The position numbers and the translations under genes were made by a program. From positions 124,001 through 188,000 of the forward strand of contig NZ_FOWZ01000003.1 of assembly GCF_900115585.1 (NCBI RefSeq): 64,000 nucleotides of DNA, in the 5' to 3' direction. This DNA comes from Qipengyuania nanhaisediminis. Lineage in GTDB: Bacteria; Pseudomonadota; Alphaproteobacteria; Sphingomonadales; Sphingomonadaceae. This document shows, piece by piece, positions 8,324-16,013 of the stretch (position 1 is the first letter of the stretch; the number at the start of each line of letters is the position of its first letter). Below the pieces are notes generated by a model. That model was not told the origin of the DNA. It worked only from the letters and a program-made list of their open reading frames with translations, and made no database searches.

Positions 8324-10327
8324 ATGAAAATCATCAAATCCGCCTTGCTGGCTGCCGGTGCAGTCGCATCTCTCGGAATTGTCGCCGCCCCGGCCGCGGC
8401 GCAACAGAACACCACCGGCATGCCGACCGTTCCGATCGAGGTCTGGGCGCTGCGCGACGTCGTCAACGCCGTACAGGTTTCGCCGGACGGCAAGCATGTC
8501 CTCGTCCACGTGGTCGAAAGCAAGGAGGGCGAATACCTCCTCAAGATCTACAAGACCGAGGACATGTCGAAGCCCTTCCGCGTGCTAAATGCGGACCCGA
8601 TGGAAATCATCAGCGCCTCTTGGGTCAGCGATCGCTATATCTTCGGATCGGCGTGGCAGCAGAACCGCAGCAAGGTCAACGGCCCGGAGCAGGGCACTTA
8701 TGACTATGCCGGCTACGCCTATGACCTGAAGACCAACAAATTCCAGAAGATCGACGGTAACTTCGGCATCGCGAACCGCCTGCCGAACGACCCCGATCAT
8801 ATTCTCGTCGAGACCGGCACGGCCATCCCCGATCCCTCGGGCGTCGATCCGTTCGAAGCTTTCCGTCCGCGCTCCTACTACAAGGTCAACCTGGCACGCG
8901 GCACGCGGAGCCTGGTGCTGAAGGGCAGCGAAAAGTATCCGACTGCGCAGTTCGACAACGAAGGCAATCCGCGTTGGACCGTCGGCTACGATAGCGGCAC
9001 CAAGGAAGCGATCACCTATTACCGTAAGCCTGGCGAAGGCTCGTGGACGGAACTGATGCGCTACGATCAGGACAAGCACGAGAACCTGTATCGCACGCTT
9101 TCGGGCTTTATGGGGCTCGCCGGTTTCGATCCCGACAACCCCAGCATCGGTTATGTCATCGACAACCGCGGCGAAGACAAGGCTGCCCTGTGGGAGTTCA
9201 ACTTCGACACCGGCCAGTTCGGTGAAAAGCTCGCCGGCACGGACCAGGCCGACATCATGGGCATTCGCACCAGTTCGATGCCGGGCGACGAAACGCTCGT
9301 CGGCGCGATCTATCCGTGGGACAAGTATCGCACCATCTGGTTCGATGAAGGCGAAAAGGCGCTCTACGAAGCGCTCGAAGCCCAGATCCCCAACGCCCAC
9401 CAGGTCAGCATCACCAGCCGTTCTACCGATGGCGGCACGATGATCGTATCGAACCGTGGTCCGCGCGATCCCGGCTCCTACTGGCTGGTCCGCAACGGCA
9501 CCATGACCAAGCTCGGCAGCCGCAACCCGCTGGTCCAGCCCGAGCAGCTCGCGGATGTCGAATTCATCCGTTATCCGTCGCGTGACGGGAAGCTGACCAT
9601 CCCGGCCTATTTCATGCGGCCGAAGGGCGAAGGCCCCTATCCGCTGATCGTTCGTCACAACGGCGGCCCGCACGTCAATGGCGTGGTCGGCTACGACGAA
9701 TGGGACCAGATGCTGGTGAACGCCGGTTACGCCGTGCTTCGTCCGCAGAACCGTATCTCCACGGGCTGGGGCCAGAAGCACTTCGACGCAGGTTACGGCG
9801 AACACGGCCTGGCCATGCAGGACGACAAGGATGACGGCGCGCTCTATCTCATCGAAAAGGGTCTCGTCGATCCCGATCGCGTTGCCTTCATGGGCTGGTC
9901 TTACGGTGGCTACTCGGCGCTCGTCGCAGCGTCGCGTTCGCCGAACATCTACCAGTGCGTGATCGCCGGTGCGGCAGTTTCCGATCCGGAAAAGAGCTAC
10001 AAGCAGCGTCGCAGCCCCTATTCGCCCAAGGCGATCGACGATTGGGCGCAGCGCCGCGGCATGATCGGCATCAACCCGATCAAGGAAGTCTCGAACGTCA
10101 ACGTGCCGATCCTGATGGTTCACGGCGATGTCGACGCGCGTGTCCTCTACTTCCACTACGAAGACTATAAGGATGCGATCGAGAAGGCCGGTATCCAGGA
10201 CGCCCAGTTCCTGACCCTCAAGGGTGCCGACCACTTCTATACGACGCTGATGTTCGAGCATCAGCAGCAGTTCTATACGAAGATGTTCGACTTCCTGAAG
10301 AACGATTGCGGCCCGGGCGGCCTCTGA
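8324..10327 (+). CDS. Exported S9 family (prolyl oligopeptidase-type) peptidase
   Basis: Serine peptidase of family S9, 667 residues, with a signal peptide ending APAAAQ, so probably periplasmic. The N-terminal half has the character of a beta-propeller that filters substrates. The C-terminal alpha/beta-hydrolase domain carries the triad: Ser526 in GWSYGG, Asp604 in HGDVDARV and His637 in GADHFY. S9 enzymes cut short peptides, often after proline or by acyl-aminopeptidase or dipeptidyl-peptidase modes; the exact specificity is not readable here. It lies 109 bases after a TonB receptor on the same strand but behind that gene's terminator, so it probably has its own promoter. Pairing with a receptor suggests scavenging of peptides. 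Confidence 0.93.
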   Translation: MKIIKSALLAAGAVASLGIVAAPAAAQQNTTGMPTVPIEVWALRDVVNAVQVSPDGKHVLVHVVESKEGEYLLKIYKTEDMSKPFRVLNADPMEIISASWVSDRYIFGSAWQQNRSKVNGPEQGTYDYAGYAYDLKTNKFQKIDGNFGIANRLPNDPDHILVETGTAIPDPSGVDPFEAFRPRSYYKVNLARGTRSLVLKGSEKYPTAQFDNEGNPRWTVGYDSGTKEAITYYRKPGEGSWTELMRYDQDKHENLYRTLSGFMGLAGFDPDNPSIGYVIDNRGEDKAALWEFNFDTGQFGEKLAGTDQADIMGIRTSSMPGDETLVGAIYPWDKYRTIWFDEGEKALYEALEAQIPNAHQVSITSRSTDGGTMIVSNRGPRDPGSYWLVRNGTMTKLGSRNPLVQPEQLADVEFIRYPSRDGKLTIPAYFMRPKGEGPYPLIVRHNGGPHVNGVVGYDEWDQMLVNAGYAVLRPQNRISTGWGQKHFDAGYGEHGLAMQDDKDDGALYLIEKGLVDPDRVAFMGWSYGGYSALVAASRSPNIYQCVIAGAAVSDPEKSYKQRRSPYSPKAIDDWAQRRGMIGINPIKEVSNVNVPILMVHGDVDARVLYFHYEDYKDAIEKAGIQDAQFLTLKGADHFYTTLMFEHQQQFYTKMFDFLKNDCGPGGL

Positions 10328-10350
10328 TCTGATCTTCAGCCACCAATGCG

Positions 10351-10391
10351 AAAAGGGCCGGTATACCTTCGGGTATGCCGGCCTTTTTTTT
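10351..10391 (+). terminator. Strong Rho-independent terminator after the S9 peptidase
   Basis: GGCCGGTATACC pairs with GGTATGCCGGCC around a TTCG tetraloop and runs into eight T residues. The preceding AAAA could also let it act on the converging minus-strand gene. Confidence 0.92.
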
Positions 10392-10399
10392 GGGCGCGC

Positions 10400-11857
10400 C
10401 TAGGGAGCGATGTCGAAGGCCACGCTCAGCCTCTCTCCTTCGGTGAAGGGCGTAGTTCCGTGGAAAAGGATCGAGGGGAAGAGAGCAAGCCTGCCTCGTC
10501 GCGGCAATATCTTGCGGAACGGCTCTTGCTCTAGGCCGAGTTCTTTCGGTGGTTCCCCGAGAACCAGCATGCCCTCTTCGCTCGATTGTCCGAGCGTCTC
10601 GGGCAGGTCGATGTAAAGCGCCGAACTGAACAGGCCGTTGGGGTGGACGTGATTGGTGTGATAGCCAGACCCTGCGCGCAACAGCACCGACCATGATCCG
10701 ATGATGCGAACCTTATCCGGTTTGCGCTGCAGGACAGGATGGCCGGGCACCATCGGCAGAGCCTCTATATGGCTGCCGACGGTATCGATGAGCTTAAGCC
10801 GCAGCGACTGTATTTCGGGTTCCGATCGAGCCAGCAGAGGGCCATCGGTTTGCGTGCCTCCCCTGACAGACTGGCCCAGAAACCCTTCGCGCGCAGTATG
10901 GATCGCCCTTAGAATGCTGCCCAGTTGCTGAACCTCGTCGCTATCGAGGACATCGTAGGTTTCGATAAGTCCGGGCTGGCCGAACAGCCAGTCCGCACGC
11001 GGGTCGTCCGCCATTTGCCATGCGAGCCCAAGCCAGGGCCACACATGCTGGTCCCCGTCCTGGCCGGTTACTGCTGTTCCGAGGGCAATCGCCGCGTCTA
11101 TCCTGCCATCCCGCACGAGATGCCGCATGACGTGGCTGGCGAGGGCGGGGGCGCTCACCGGTTGGAGCGAGGAGAAATGGCGGTCCGCGCGCTCAGTCCG
11201 CCCGGTCTCCGAAGCCGCGATCGCCTGATAGGTGGCAAGGCCAGGCCCAGGCCCGAGGCGCCTCTCCAGTTCATCGGCGAATTGCAGCAGGCGCTCGAAG
11301 TCTTCGCCGGCGTGCAACAGGTCGAGCTTCAGCGTCAGCAGGCCGATGTCGTTGGGGCTTGCATCAATCGCTGCATTCAGGGTCCTGAACGCTGCCGGGC
11401 CTTCGCCCCTCGCGACGCGGGTCTCCACCAGCTGGCGGTGGGTATCCAGATCGTTGGGGCTGTTTTTGAGGTAACTCTCGAGCAGCGCGATCGATCGATC
11501 GGCCTCTCCAAGCCCCGCAAGAGCAGACGCCTTGCCCAGCACCAATGCCTGGTTGCCGGGATCCAGCGCCAAGGCAGCATCGTAAAGCGCGACCGCAGGC
11601 TGGCCGGATTCGAGGGTCGCGCGTGCCAGCGCGTGGCGGCTGACCAAAGAGCTTGGATCGAGCTGGACCGCCTTATTGAAGGCCGCGATTGCCCGCTCGC
11701 TGTCCAGCTCTGCACGAAACAGCGTACCGAGCGTGTGCCACAGGCGGGGATTGGCCGCGTCCAGCTCGATCCCCGATTGCAGCCTGGCAATCCATTCACC
11801 GCCGAGGCCTGCATTGCGGGCCGCGATGGCATTCTGAATCAGGGCTTCGCTATCCAT
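10400..11857 (-). CDS. TPR protein with C-terminal 2-oxoglutarate/Fe(II) oxygenase-like domain
   Basis: Protein of 485 residues without a signal peptide, so probably cytoplasmic. The N-terminal two thirds are TPR-like helical repeats (for example ANPRLWHTLGTLFRAELDSE and AIAAFNKAVQLDPSS). The last about 110 residues resemble the putative 2OG-Fe(II) oxygenase family often fused to TPRs in proteobacteria: SGYHTNHVHPNGLFSSALYI gives candidate iron-binding His residues, and FHGTTPF with RLSVAFD gives the distal His and the Arg expected to hold 2-oxoglutarate. A protein or peptide hydroxylase role is inference. The frame is open back to a TTG at 11887, but the ATG at 11857 is preferred. The small secreted protein gene begins upstream and ends 39 bases before it, with no terminator between, so the two may be co-transcribed. 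Confidence 0.8.
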   Translation of the reverse strand: MDSEALIQNAIAARNAGLGGEWIARLQSGIELDAANPRLWHTLGTLFRAELDSERAIAAFNKAVQLDPSSLVSRHALARATLESGQPAVALYDAALALDPGNQALVLGKASALAGLGEADRSIALLESYLKNSPNDLDTHRQLVETRVARGEGPAAFRTLNAAIDASPNDIGLLTLKLDLLHAGEDFERLLQFADELERRLGPGPGLATYQAIAASETGRTERADRHFSSLQPVSAPALASHVMRHLVRDGRIDAAIALGTAVTGQDGDQHVWPWLGLAWQMADDPRADWLFGQPGLIETYDVLDSDEVQQLGSILRAIHTAREGFLGQSVRGGTQTDGPLLARSEPEIQSLRLKLIDTVGSHIEALPMVPGHPVLQRKPDKVRIIGSWSVLLRAGSGYHTNHVHPNGLFSSALYIDLPETLGQSSEEGMLVLGEPPKELGLEQEPFRKILPRRGRLALFPSILFHGTTPFTEGERLSVAFDIAP

Positions 11858-11896
11858 GCTTGCGGCTATGAAGGAACAGCGCCGCAAGCCAAAGAA

Positions 11897-12220
11897 TTAT
11901 CCGCCGCGTTGAGAGTTGACGAGACCTGCCTCCTGCATCTTGGTCGCCCCGTCCCGGCTCATCCGGCCATGGTCTTCCCACTGGGCGACTGTCATGCAGA
12001 TGCGCTTCTTGCGGACGCGCGATCCCGTCACCTTGATGCGACGACACACGACTTCTTCTGTGTCGGACGCGCCGGTTTCCGAATCTGTCTTTGCCGTGGA
12101 TTGAGCGGCAGAAGGTTGTGCGACGGCCGCAGGAGGCGTGTCGGCGTAGGCTGTGCTCGCAAGGCCAAGAGCGCCGAGGCCGAGTATTGCAGAAAGCGTG
12201 AAGGTGGTGGGAGTGCGCAT
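11897..12220 (-). CDS. Small secreted protein of unknown function, CRRIKVTGSRV family, copy A
   Basis: Protein of 107 residues with a clear signal peptide ending ASTAYA (residues 1-26), then an Ala/Ser/Thr/Glu-rich low-complexity linker. The conserved C-terminal part starts at Cys59: CRRIKVTGSRVRKKRIC (Cys59 and Cys75 separated by 15 residues), then MTVAQWE and an MQEAG tail. The two cysteines could form a disulfide in the periplasm. The start at ATG 12220 is supported by AGGA 5 bases upstream. It is a paralog of the gene at 12385-12705. I recognise the pattern as an uncharacterised family of small secreted proteins seen in sphingomonads but know of no assigned function. Confidence 0.8.
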   Translation of the reverse strand: MRTPTTFTLSAILGLGALGLASTAYADTPPAAVAQPSAAQSTAKTDSETGASDTEEVVCRRIKVTGSRVRKKRICMTVAQWEDHGRMSRDGATKMQEAGLVNSQRGG

Positions 12221-12277
12221 GAAAATCCTAACAATAAGAATGTCTTGAGCAGTCCGCACTTCTGCTTAGGGCAAAAG

Positions 12278-12306
12278 AGAACGGCGGGCAACAGCCCGCC
12301 GTCTTT
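12278..12306 (-). terminator. Rho-independent terminator of small secreted protein gene B
   Basis: Read on the minus strand, ACGGCGGGC pairs with GCCCGCCGT around TGTT and is followed by TCTCTTTT. It separates the two paralogous small genes into different transcripts. Confidence 0.8.
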
Positions 12307-12384
12307 TCTAAGCAGCCGATCCAAATCGGAGGGAGAGAAGGATTAGATTGCCAATCTAGTGCAATCTCGAAAACAACTTTCCGG

Positions 12385-12705
12385 TCAGGGTCCAGGATCG
12401 CCAGCGGGGTCGATGGAGCCAGCATCCTGCATTTCAGTCGCCGCGTTACGGCTGTTGCGGCCGTAGGCTTCCCACTGCGCGAAGGTCATACAGATTTTCT
12501 TCTTGCGGACGCGCGAACCGGTCACCTTGATCCGGCGGCAGTCCACTTCATTCTGATCGACCTCGGCATCCTCGGACGCTTCTTCTTCGACGGGCTGGTT
12601 CGAAGCCGCGGGCGTCGCTTGGGCGGAAGCGCTGCTCGCGCTGATCAGGAAGGGCGACGCGATAAGGGCTAGGATCGCTGCAAAAAAACTGTGCGAATAC
12701 TTCAT
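12385..12705 (-). CDS. Small secreted protein of unknown function, CRRIKVTGSRV family, copy B
   Basis: Protein of 106 residues with a signal peptide ending SASAQA, then an acidic linker (VEEEASEDAEVDQNEVD). The conserved block has Cys56 and Cys72 in CRRIKVTGSRVRKKKIC, then MTFAQWEAYGRNSR and EMQDAG. It matches copy A almost residue for residue in this block, while the linkers differ (acidic here, Ala/Ser-rich in A). That suggests an old duplication with purifying selection on the C-terminal 45 residues. The start at ATG 12705 has a strong ribosome site (AAGGAG). It lies between the terminators of two neighbours, so it is probably a single-gene transcript. Confidence 0.8.
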   Translation of the reverse strand: MKYSHSFFAAILALIASPFLISASSASAQATPAASNQPVEEEASEDAEVDQNEVDCRRIKVTGSRVRKKKICMTFAQWEAYGRNSRNAATEMQDAGSIDPAGDPGP

Positions 12706-12759
12706 GAATTTTCTCCTTGGGGTGAAGCTTATGGCACTGAGCAACGCTTGTCACGGGCG

Positions 12760-12796
12760 AAAAAAAAGCGGCGGGCCGGAGCCCGCCGCTTCTATT
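12760..12796 (-). terminator. Rho-independent terminator of the second TonB receptor
   Basis: Read on the minus strand, AAGCGGCGGGC pairs with GCCCGCCGCTT around a 4-base loop and is followed by a run of T. It lies 20 bases after the receptor stop. Confidence 0.88.
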
Positions 12797-12814
12797 TTCG
12801 TCAATCCGTGAGGA

Positions 12815-15691
12815 TTAGAACGAGATATTTGCCGTGACCGAGTAACGACGTCCGAGAACGTCGTAGGTCGACGGATAGGTGTTACCCGAGTTCTGTGCGG
12901 TCGTACCGATGTACGAGCTCACGCTCGGCGGCTCCTTGTCGAGCAGGTTGAAGACACCGAAGGTCAGGCTCATGCGGTCGTTCACATCGGCCCGGACGTT
13001 CAGGTCGAAGTAGTGGTACGACGGGATCGACAGATACTCTTCAAGGATGCCATCGGTGGACAGCGCCTCTTCGTAGTTGACACCGTCGATCCAGCGCCAG
13101 CGGAGCGAGACCGCACCGAAGTCGTCGAGGTTTGCGGTAACGCGTGCGTTAGCCGACCATTCCGGAACGATTTCGCCGTTGAAGAAGCTGCAGTTCGAGC
13201 TGTACTGACCAACGCATTCGCGGTTGATCGAGGTCGGGCTCGCCTGGAACTTGATCTCGTCGACCCAGTTCACACCGAAGTCGAAGCCGAGACCGCCGAA
13301 GCCGGTGGGCATGTCGTAGGTCAGACGTGCGTCGACGCCGCTGGTCTCGATCGTGCCTTGGTTCGTGAGACCCAGGAACAGACCCTGTGTATCGCCACCA
13401 CCGTTCAACGAACCGTTGAGCGGGTTACGACCGATAAGGCCGCACTCTTCTGCCGATGCGTCCGGCGTGTTGCCGTTCGGACCGAAGCAGGGGTCGAGGA
13501 TGTCGTTGGTCGTCGGGTTGGTAATCGCGTCTTCGACCTTGATGCTGTAGTAGTCGGCCGTGAAGGCGAGACCTGGGACGAAGTTCGGGGTGAAGATCAC
13601 GCCGAGCGTGTAGCTCTTCGCGGTTTCCACATCGAGGTTCGGGTTACCACCGCTGGTGGCGTTGACCTGACCTGCCGACGGAGCGGGAATGCTGCCGATC
13701 GAACTGGCCGGTGCACCCTGCGCCTGACAGATGCTGGCGAGAGTTGCGTTGGTCGTCGGAGCCGCTCCCTGACACGGGTCCACAGCGAGTGTTGCCAGAC
13801 CGGTCGTAACCGGCAGGAACAGTTCGGCAATGTTCGGCGAACGAACAGCCTGCTGATAGATGCCGCGGAATACGAAACCTTCGAACGGCTCGATGCTACC
13901 ACCGGCCTTCCAGGTCGTGCTCGTTCCGGTGTTCGAGTAGTCCGAAACACGGATACCGGCCTCAAGGGTAGCACCGTAGATGAACGAATTCTCGATCAGC
14001 GGGACGATGACTTCGCCGAAGATTTCCTTCACGCTGTAGCCACCCGAGTAGCTCGGCGACGGGGCGCCGGTACCGAGGACTTCGTCCTGCGTGCCGAAGG
14101 AAACGTCCGAACGCTGCGATGCACCGTAGTCACGGTATTCCGCACCGATTGCGAAACCGATCGGGGTTTCAGCGGCGAGGAAGCCGGTTTCCGTCAGGTC
14201 GCCCGAGATGCTGCCGCTGACGACTGCAAGCGAAGTGGAAACGGTGTTGCCCGCAGGCTGGTTGAAGAAGGCAATCGATTCTGGCGAGATCGAGGTGCCG
14301 TCTCCGAACAGGTTGATCGGCGAACAGCCGTTCGACGGGTCCGAACAGGTAGTCGCGTCGTTTGCACGAAGCGCCTGCTGGACACGCGACTTGAGGCCCC
14401 AGTTGAGGTTGGTCTGGGCACGATCGGATTCGCCATAGGTGGCGTAAACATCGTAATCGAGCAGATCGGTCAGACCGCCGCGAACACCGGCCCACAACTG
14501 GAACTGGTTCGTGGTGTAATCGGTCTCACGTGCGCCCTGTTCGACGAGGCGACGATTGATGATCGTCGGAACTTCAAGATAGTTTGGATCTTCCGGGCTC
14601 GTTGCATTGCCGGCGGCAATACACGTTGCGGGGTCGATCTCGTTGTCGGCACAGATTTGGTCGCGGATCGCGTCAGTCAGGAACGGGTTGTTCAGGGGGA
14701 ACTGCCAAGTGTCACCGAACAGGCCCGAAGGGGCGAGCTGCAGCTTCACAGAAGCCTTGGTGAACATGCCCTTCGTGTAGAATTCCACGCCCGGCGACAC
14801 TTCGTAATTGGCCGTCGCGAAAGCGTTGAAACGCTCGAGCGGGGTCTGGAAGTAGTTGAACGGTGCGAAGTTGAAGGAGTTGTAGGTCGGAACCAGCGTT
14901 CCGGTTTCCGGATCGTACTGGTCGCCATTGATGCGGGTCGGGACCGAGGTGCCCGAGCCGATTTCCTGGCCGCCGACGAAGAAGGTTTTCTTCGAAACGT
15001 CGCGATCGCCCTGCAGGACGGGCGAGATGTTCTGGTAGCCGAGGCTCAGCGTTGCGTTGCCGCGACCATCGTCGAAGCCTGCGCCGAGGGTGATGTCTGC
15101 GCGAACACGCTCGCCGTCACCCTGTTCGGTGATGCCTGCCGTGCCCGAGAATTCGGCACCGACGAAGTCATCCTTGAGGATGAAGTTGGCAACACCGGCG
15201 ATAGCGTCTGCACCGTACACCGACGAAGCACCGCCGGTTACGACTTCGACGCGCTCGACGAGTGCGACGGGGATGATGTTAAGGTCGGTCGTGCTGGTCA
15301 GCGTGCTGGGAACAACGCGCGTACCGTCGACGAGGACGAGGTTACGGTTGGTGCCGAGGCCGCGAAGGTTGAGAGCCGAGAAGCCGCCCGAACCGTTGTT
15401 GACGTTGTTACCGAAGCCGGGAACCACGCCCGGAAGGTCGACCAGCAGTTCTTCAGCGTTGGTAACCTGCTGAATGCCGATGTCTTCCGAAGTGACGAGC
15501 TGGATGGGGCTCGACTGTTCGAGGTTCGGGTTCGAAATACGCGAACCCGTAACGATGATGGCGGTAGGCGGAGTCTGCTCTTCGTCGGCGACGGTTACGT
15601 CGGCGTCCTGAGCAAAGACCGGCTGCGCACCAAGCGCGACACCGAGCGCCAGGGGCGCCGCTGCCAGCTTAAGCTTGCTTTGCATTCTCAT
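12815..15691 (-). CDS. TonB-dependent outer-membrane receptor (958 residues)
   Basis: Outer-membrane TonB-dependent transporter. The signal peptide ends AQPVFAQ. The plug begins AIIVTGSRISNPNLEQSSP and includes LNLRGLGTNRNLVLVDGTR and VERVEVVTGGASSVYGADAI. The last residue is Phe after RRYSVTANISF, as required for barrel assembly. The substrate is not readable. AAGGA about 10 bases upstream supports the first ATG (15691) over a second one six bases later. The leader contains a hairpin (15716-15738). Upstream it faces a thiolase gene on the other strand. Downstream, behind its terminator, lie two small secreted protein genes and the TPR/oxygenase gene. Confidence 0.93.
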   Translation of the reverse strand: MRMQSKLKLAAAPLALGVALGAQPVFAQDADVTVADEEQTPPTAIIVTGSRISNPNLEQSSPIQLVTSEDIGIQQVTNAEELLVDLPGVVPGFGNNVNNGSGGFSALNLRGLGTNRNLVLVDGTRVVPSTLTSTTDLNIIPVALVERVEVVTGGASSVYGADAIAGVANFILKDDFVGAEFSGTAGITEQGDGERVRADITLGAGFDDGRGNATLSLGYQNISPVLQGDRDVSKKTFFVGGQEIGSGTSVPTRINGDQYDPETGTLVPTYNSFNFAPFNYFQTPLERFNAFATANYEVSPGVEFYTKGMFTKASVKLQLAPSGLFGDTWQFPLNNPFLTDAIRDQICADNEIDPATCIAAGNATSPEDPNYLEVPTIINRRLVEQGARETDYTTNQFQLWAGVRGGLTDLLDYDVYATYGESDRAQTNLNWGLKSRVQQALRANDATTCSDPSNGCSPINLFGDGTSISPESIAFFNQPAGNTVSTSLAVVSGSISGDLTETGFLAAETPIGFAIGAEYRDYGASQRSDVSFGTQDEVLGTGAPSPSYSGGYSVKEIFGEVIVPLIENSFIYGATLEAGIRVSDYSNTGTSTTWKAGGSIEPFEGFVFRGIYQQAVRSPNIAELFLPVTTGLATLAVDPCQGAAPTTNATLASICQAQGAPASSIGSIPAPSAGQVNATSGGNPNLDVETAKSYTLGVIFTPNFVPGLAFTADYYSIKVEDAITNPTTNDILDPCFGPNGNTPDASAEECGLIGRNPLNGSLNGGGDTQGLFLGLTNQGTIETSGVDARLTYDMPTGFGGLGFDFGVNWVDEIKFQASPTSINRECVGQYSSNCSFFNGEIVPEWSANARVTANLDDFGAVSLRWRWIDGVNYEEALSTDGILEEYLSIPSYHYFDLNVRADVNDRMSLTFGVFNLLDKEPPSVSSYIGTTAQNSGNTYPSTYDVLGRRYSVTANISF

Positions 15692-16013
15692 AATGCTTCA
15701 ATCCTTATTCTTGCTCTCACCGGAAGGAACCCGGTGAGAAACCCCTCTAAATTTATACCGCGGCAGGCACCGGGGAGGCACCTGGATTTGCGGATGCCGC
15801 ATGTGCTCAAATGTGTCTTCAAATTGCAAAATGTTTATCCCGGGCCGATGCGTTCGGGCATGGTGTGTTGCGAAATTGACACAACTGCGAAATGGCGGAA
15901 TTGCGGCAATTTTTCGCAGAGAGGTTCAATGCTCCGTAGACCTTTCCCGATTGACCTTTACGTCAACGGAACGTAGCCAGTAGCAAACAGCAACTCGAAT
16001 CCGGAGATGGACT
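15692..16013. other. 322-base divergent promoter region between TonB receptor and thiolase genes
   Basis: No gene is visible. On the receptor side CTCACCGG (15716-15723) pairs with CCGGTGAG (15731-15738), giving a leader hairpin. On the thiolase side TTGACA at 15876-15881 could be a -35 box, but I see no convincing -10. The related motifs TTGCGAAAT and CTGCGAAAT occur 19 bases apart near 15868-15895 and might be a regulator site. Confidence 0.4.

Noticed and set aside
8585-10261. 558-codon open frame opposite the S9 peptidase
   Set aside because: Antisense shadow of an enzyme gene with an intact catalytic triad.
10925-12346. 473-codon plus-strand frame across the oxygenase and small protein A genes
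   Set aside because: It covers two well-supported minus-strand genes and shows only shadow composition.
13013-15976. 987-codon open frame on the plus strand opposite the second TonB receptor
   Set aside because: It mirrors the codon bias of the receptor gene and has no recognisable domains, signal peptide or ribosome site.
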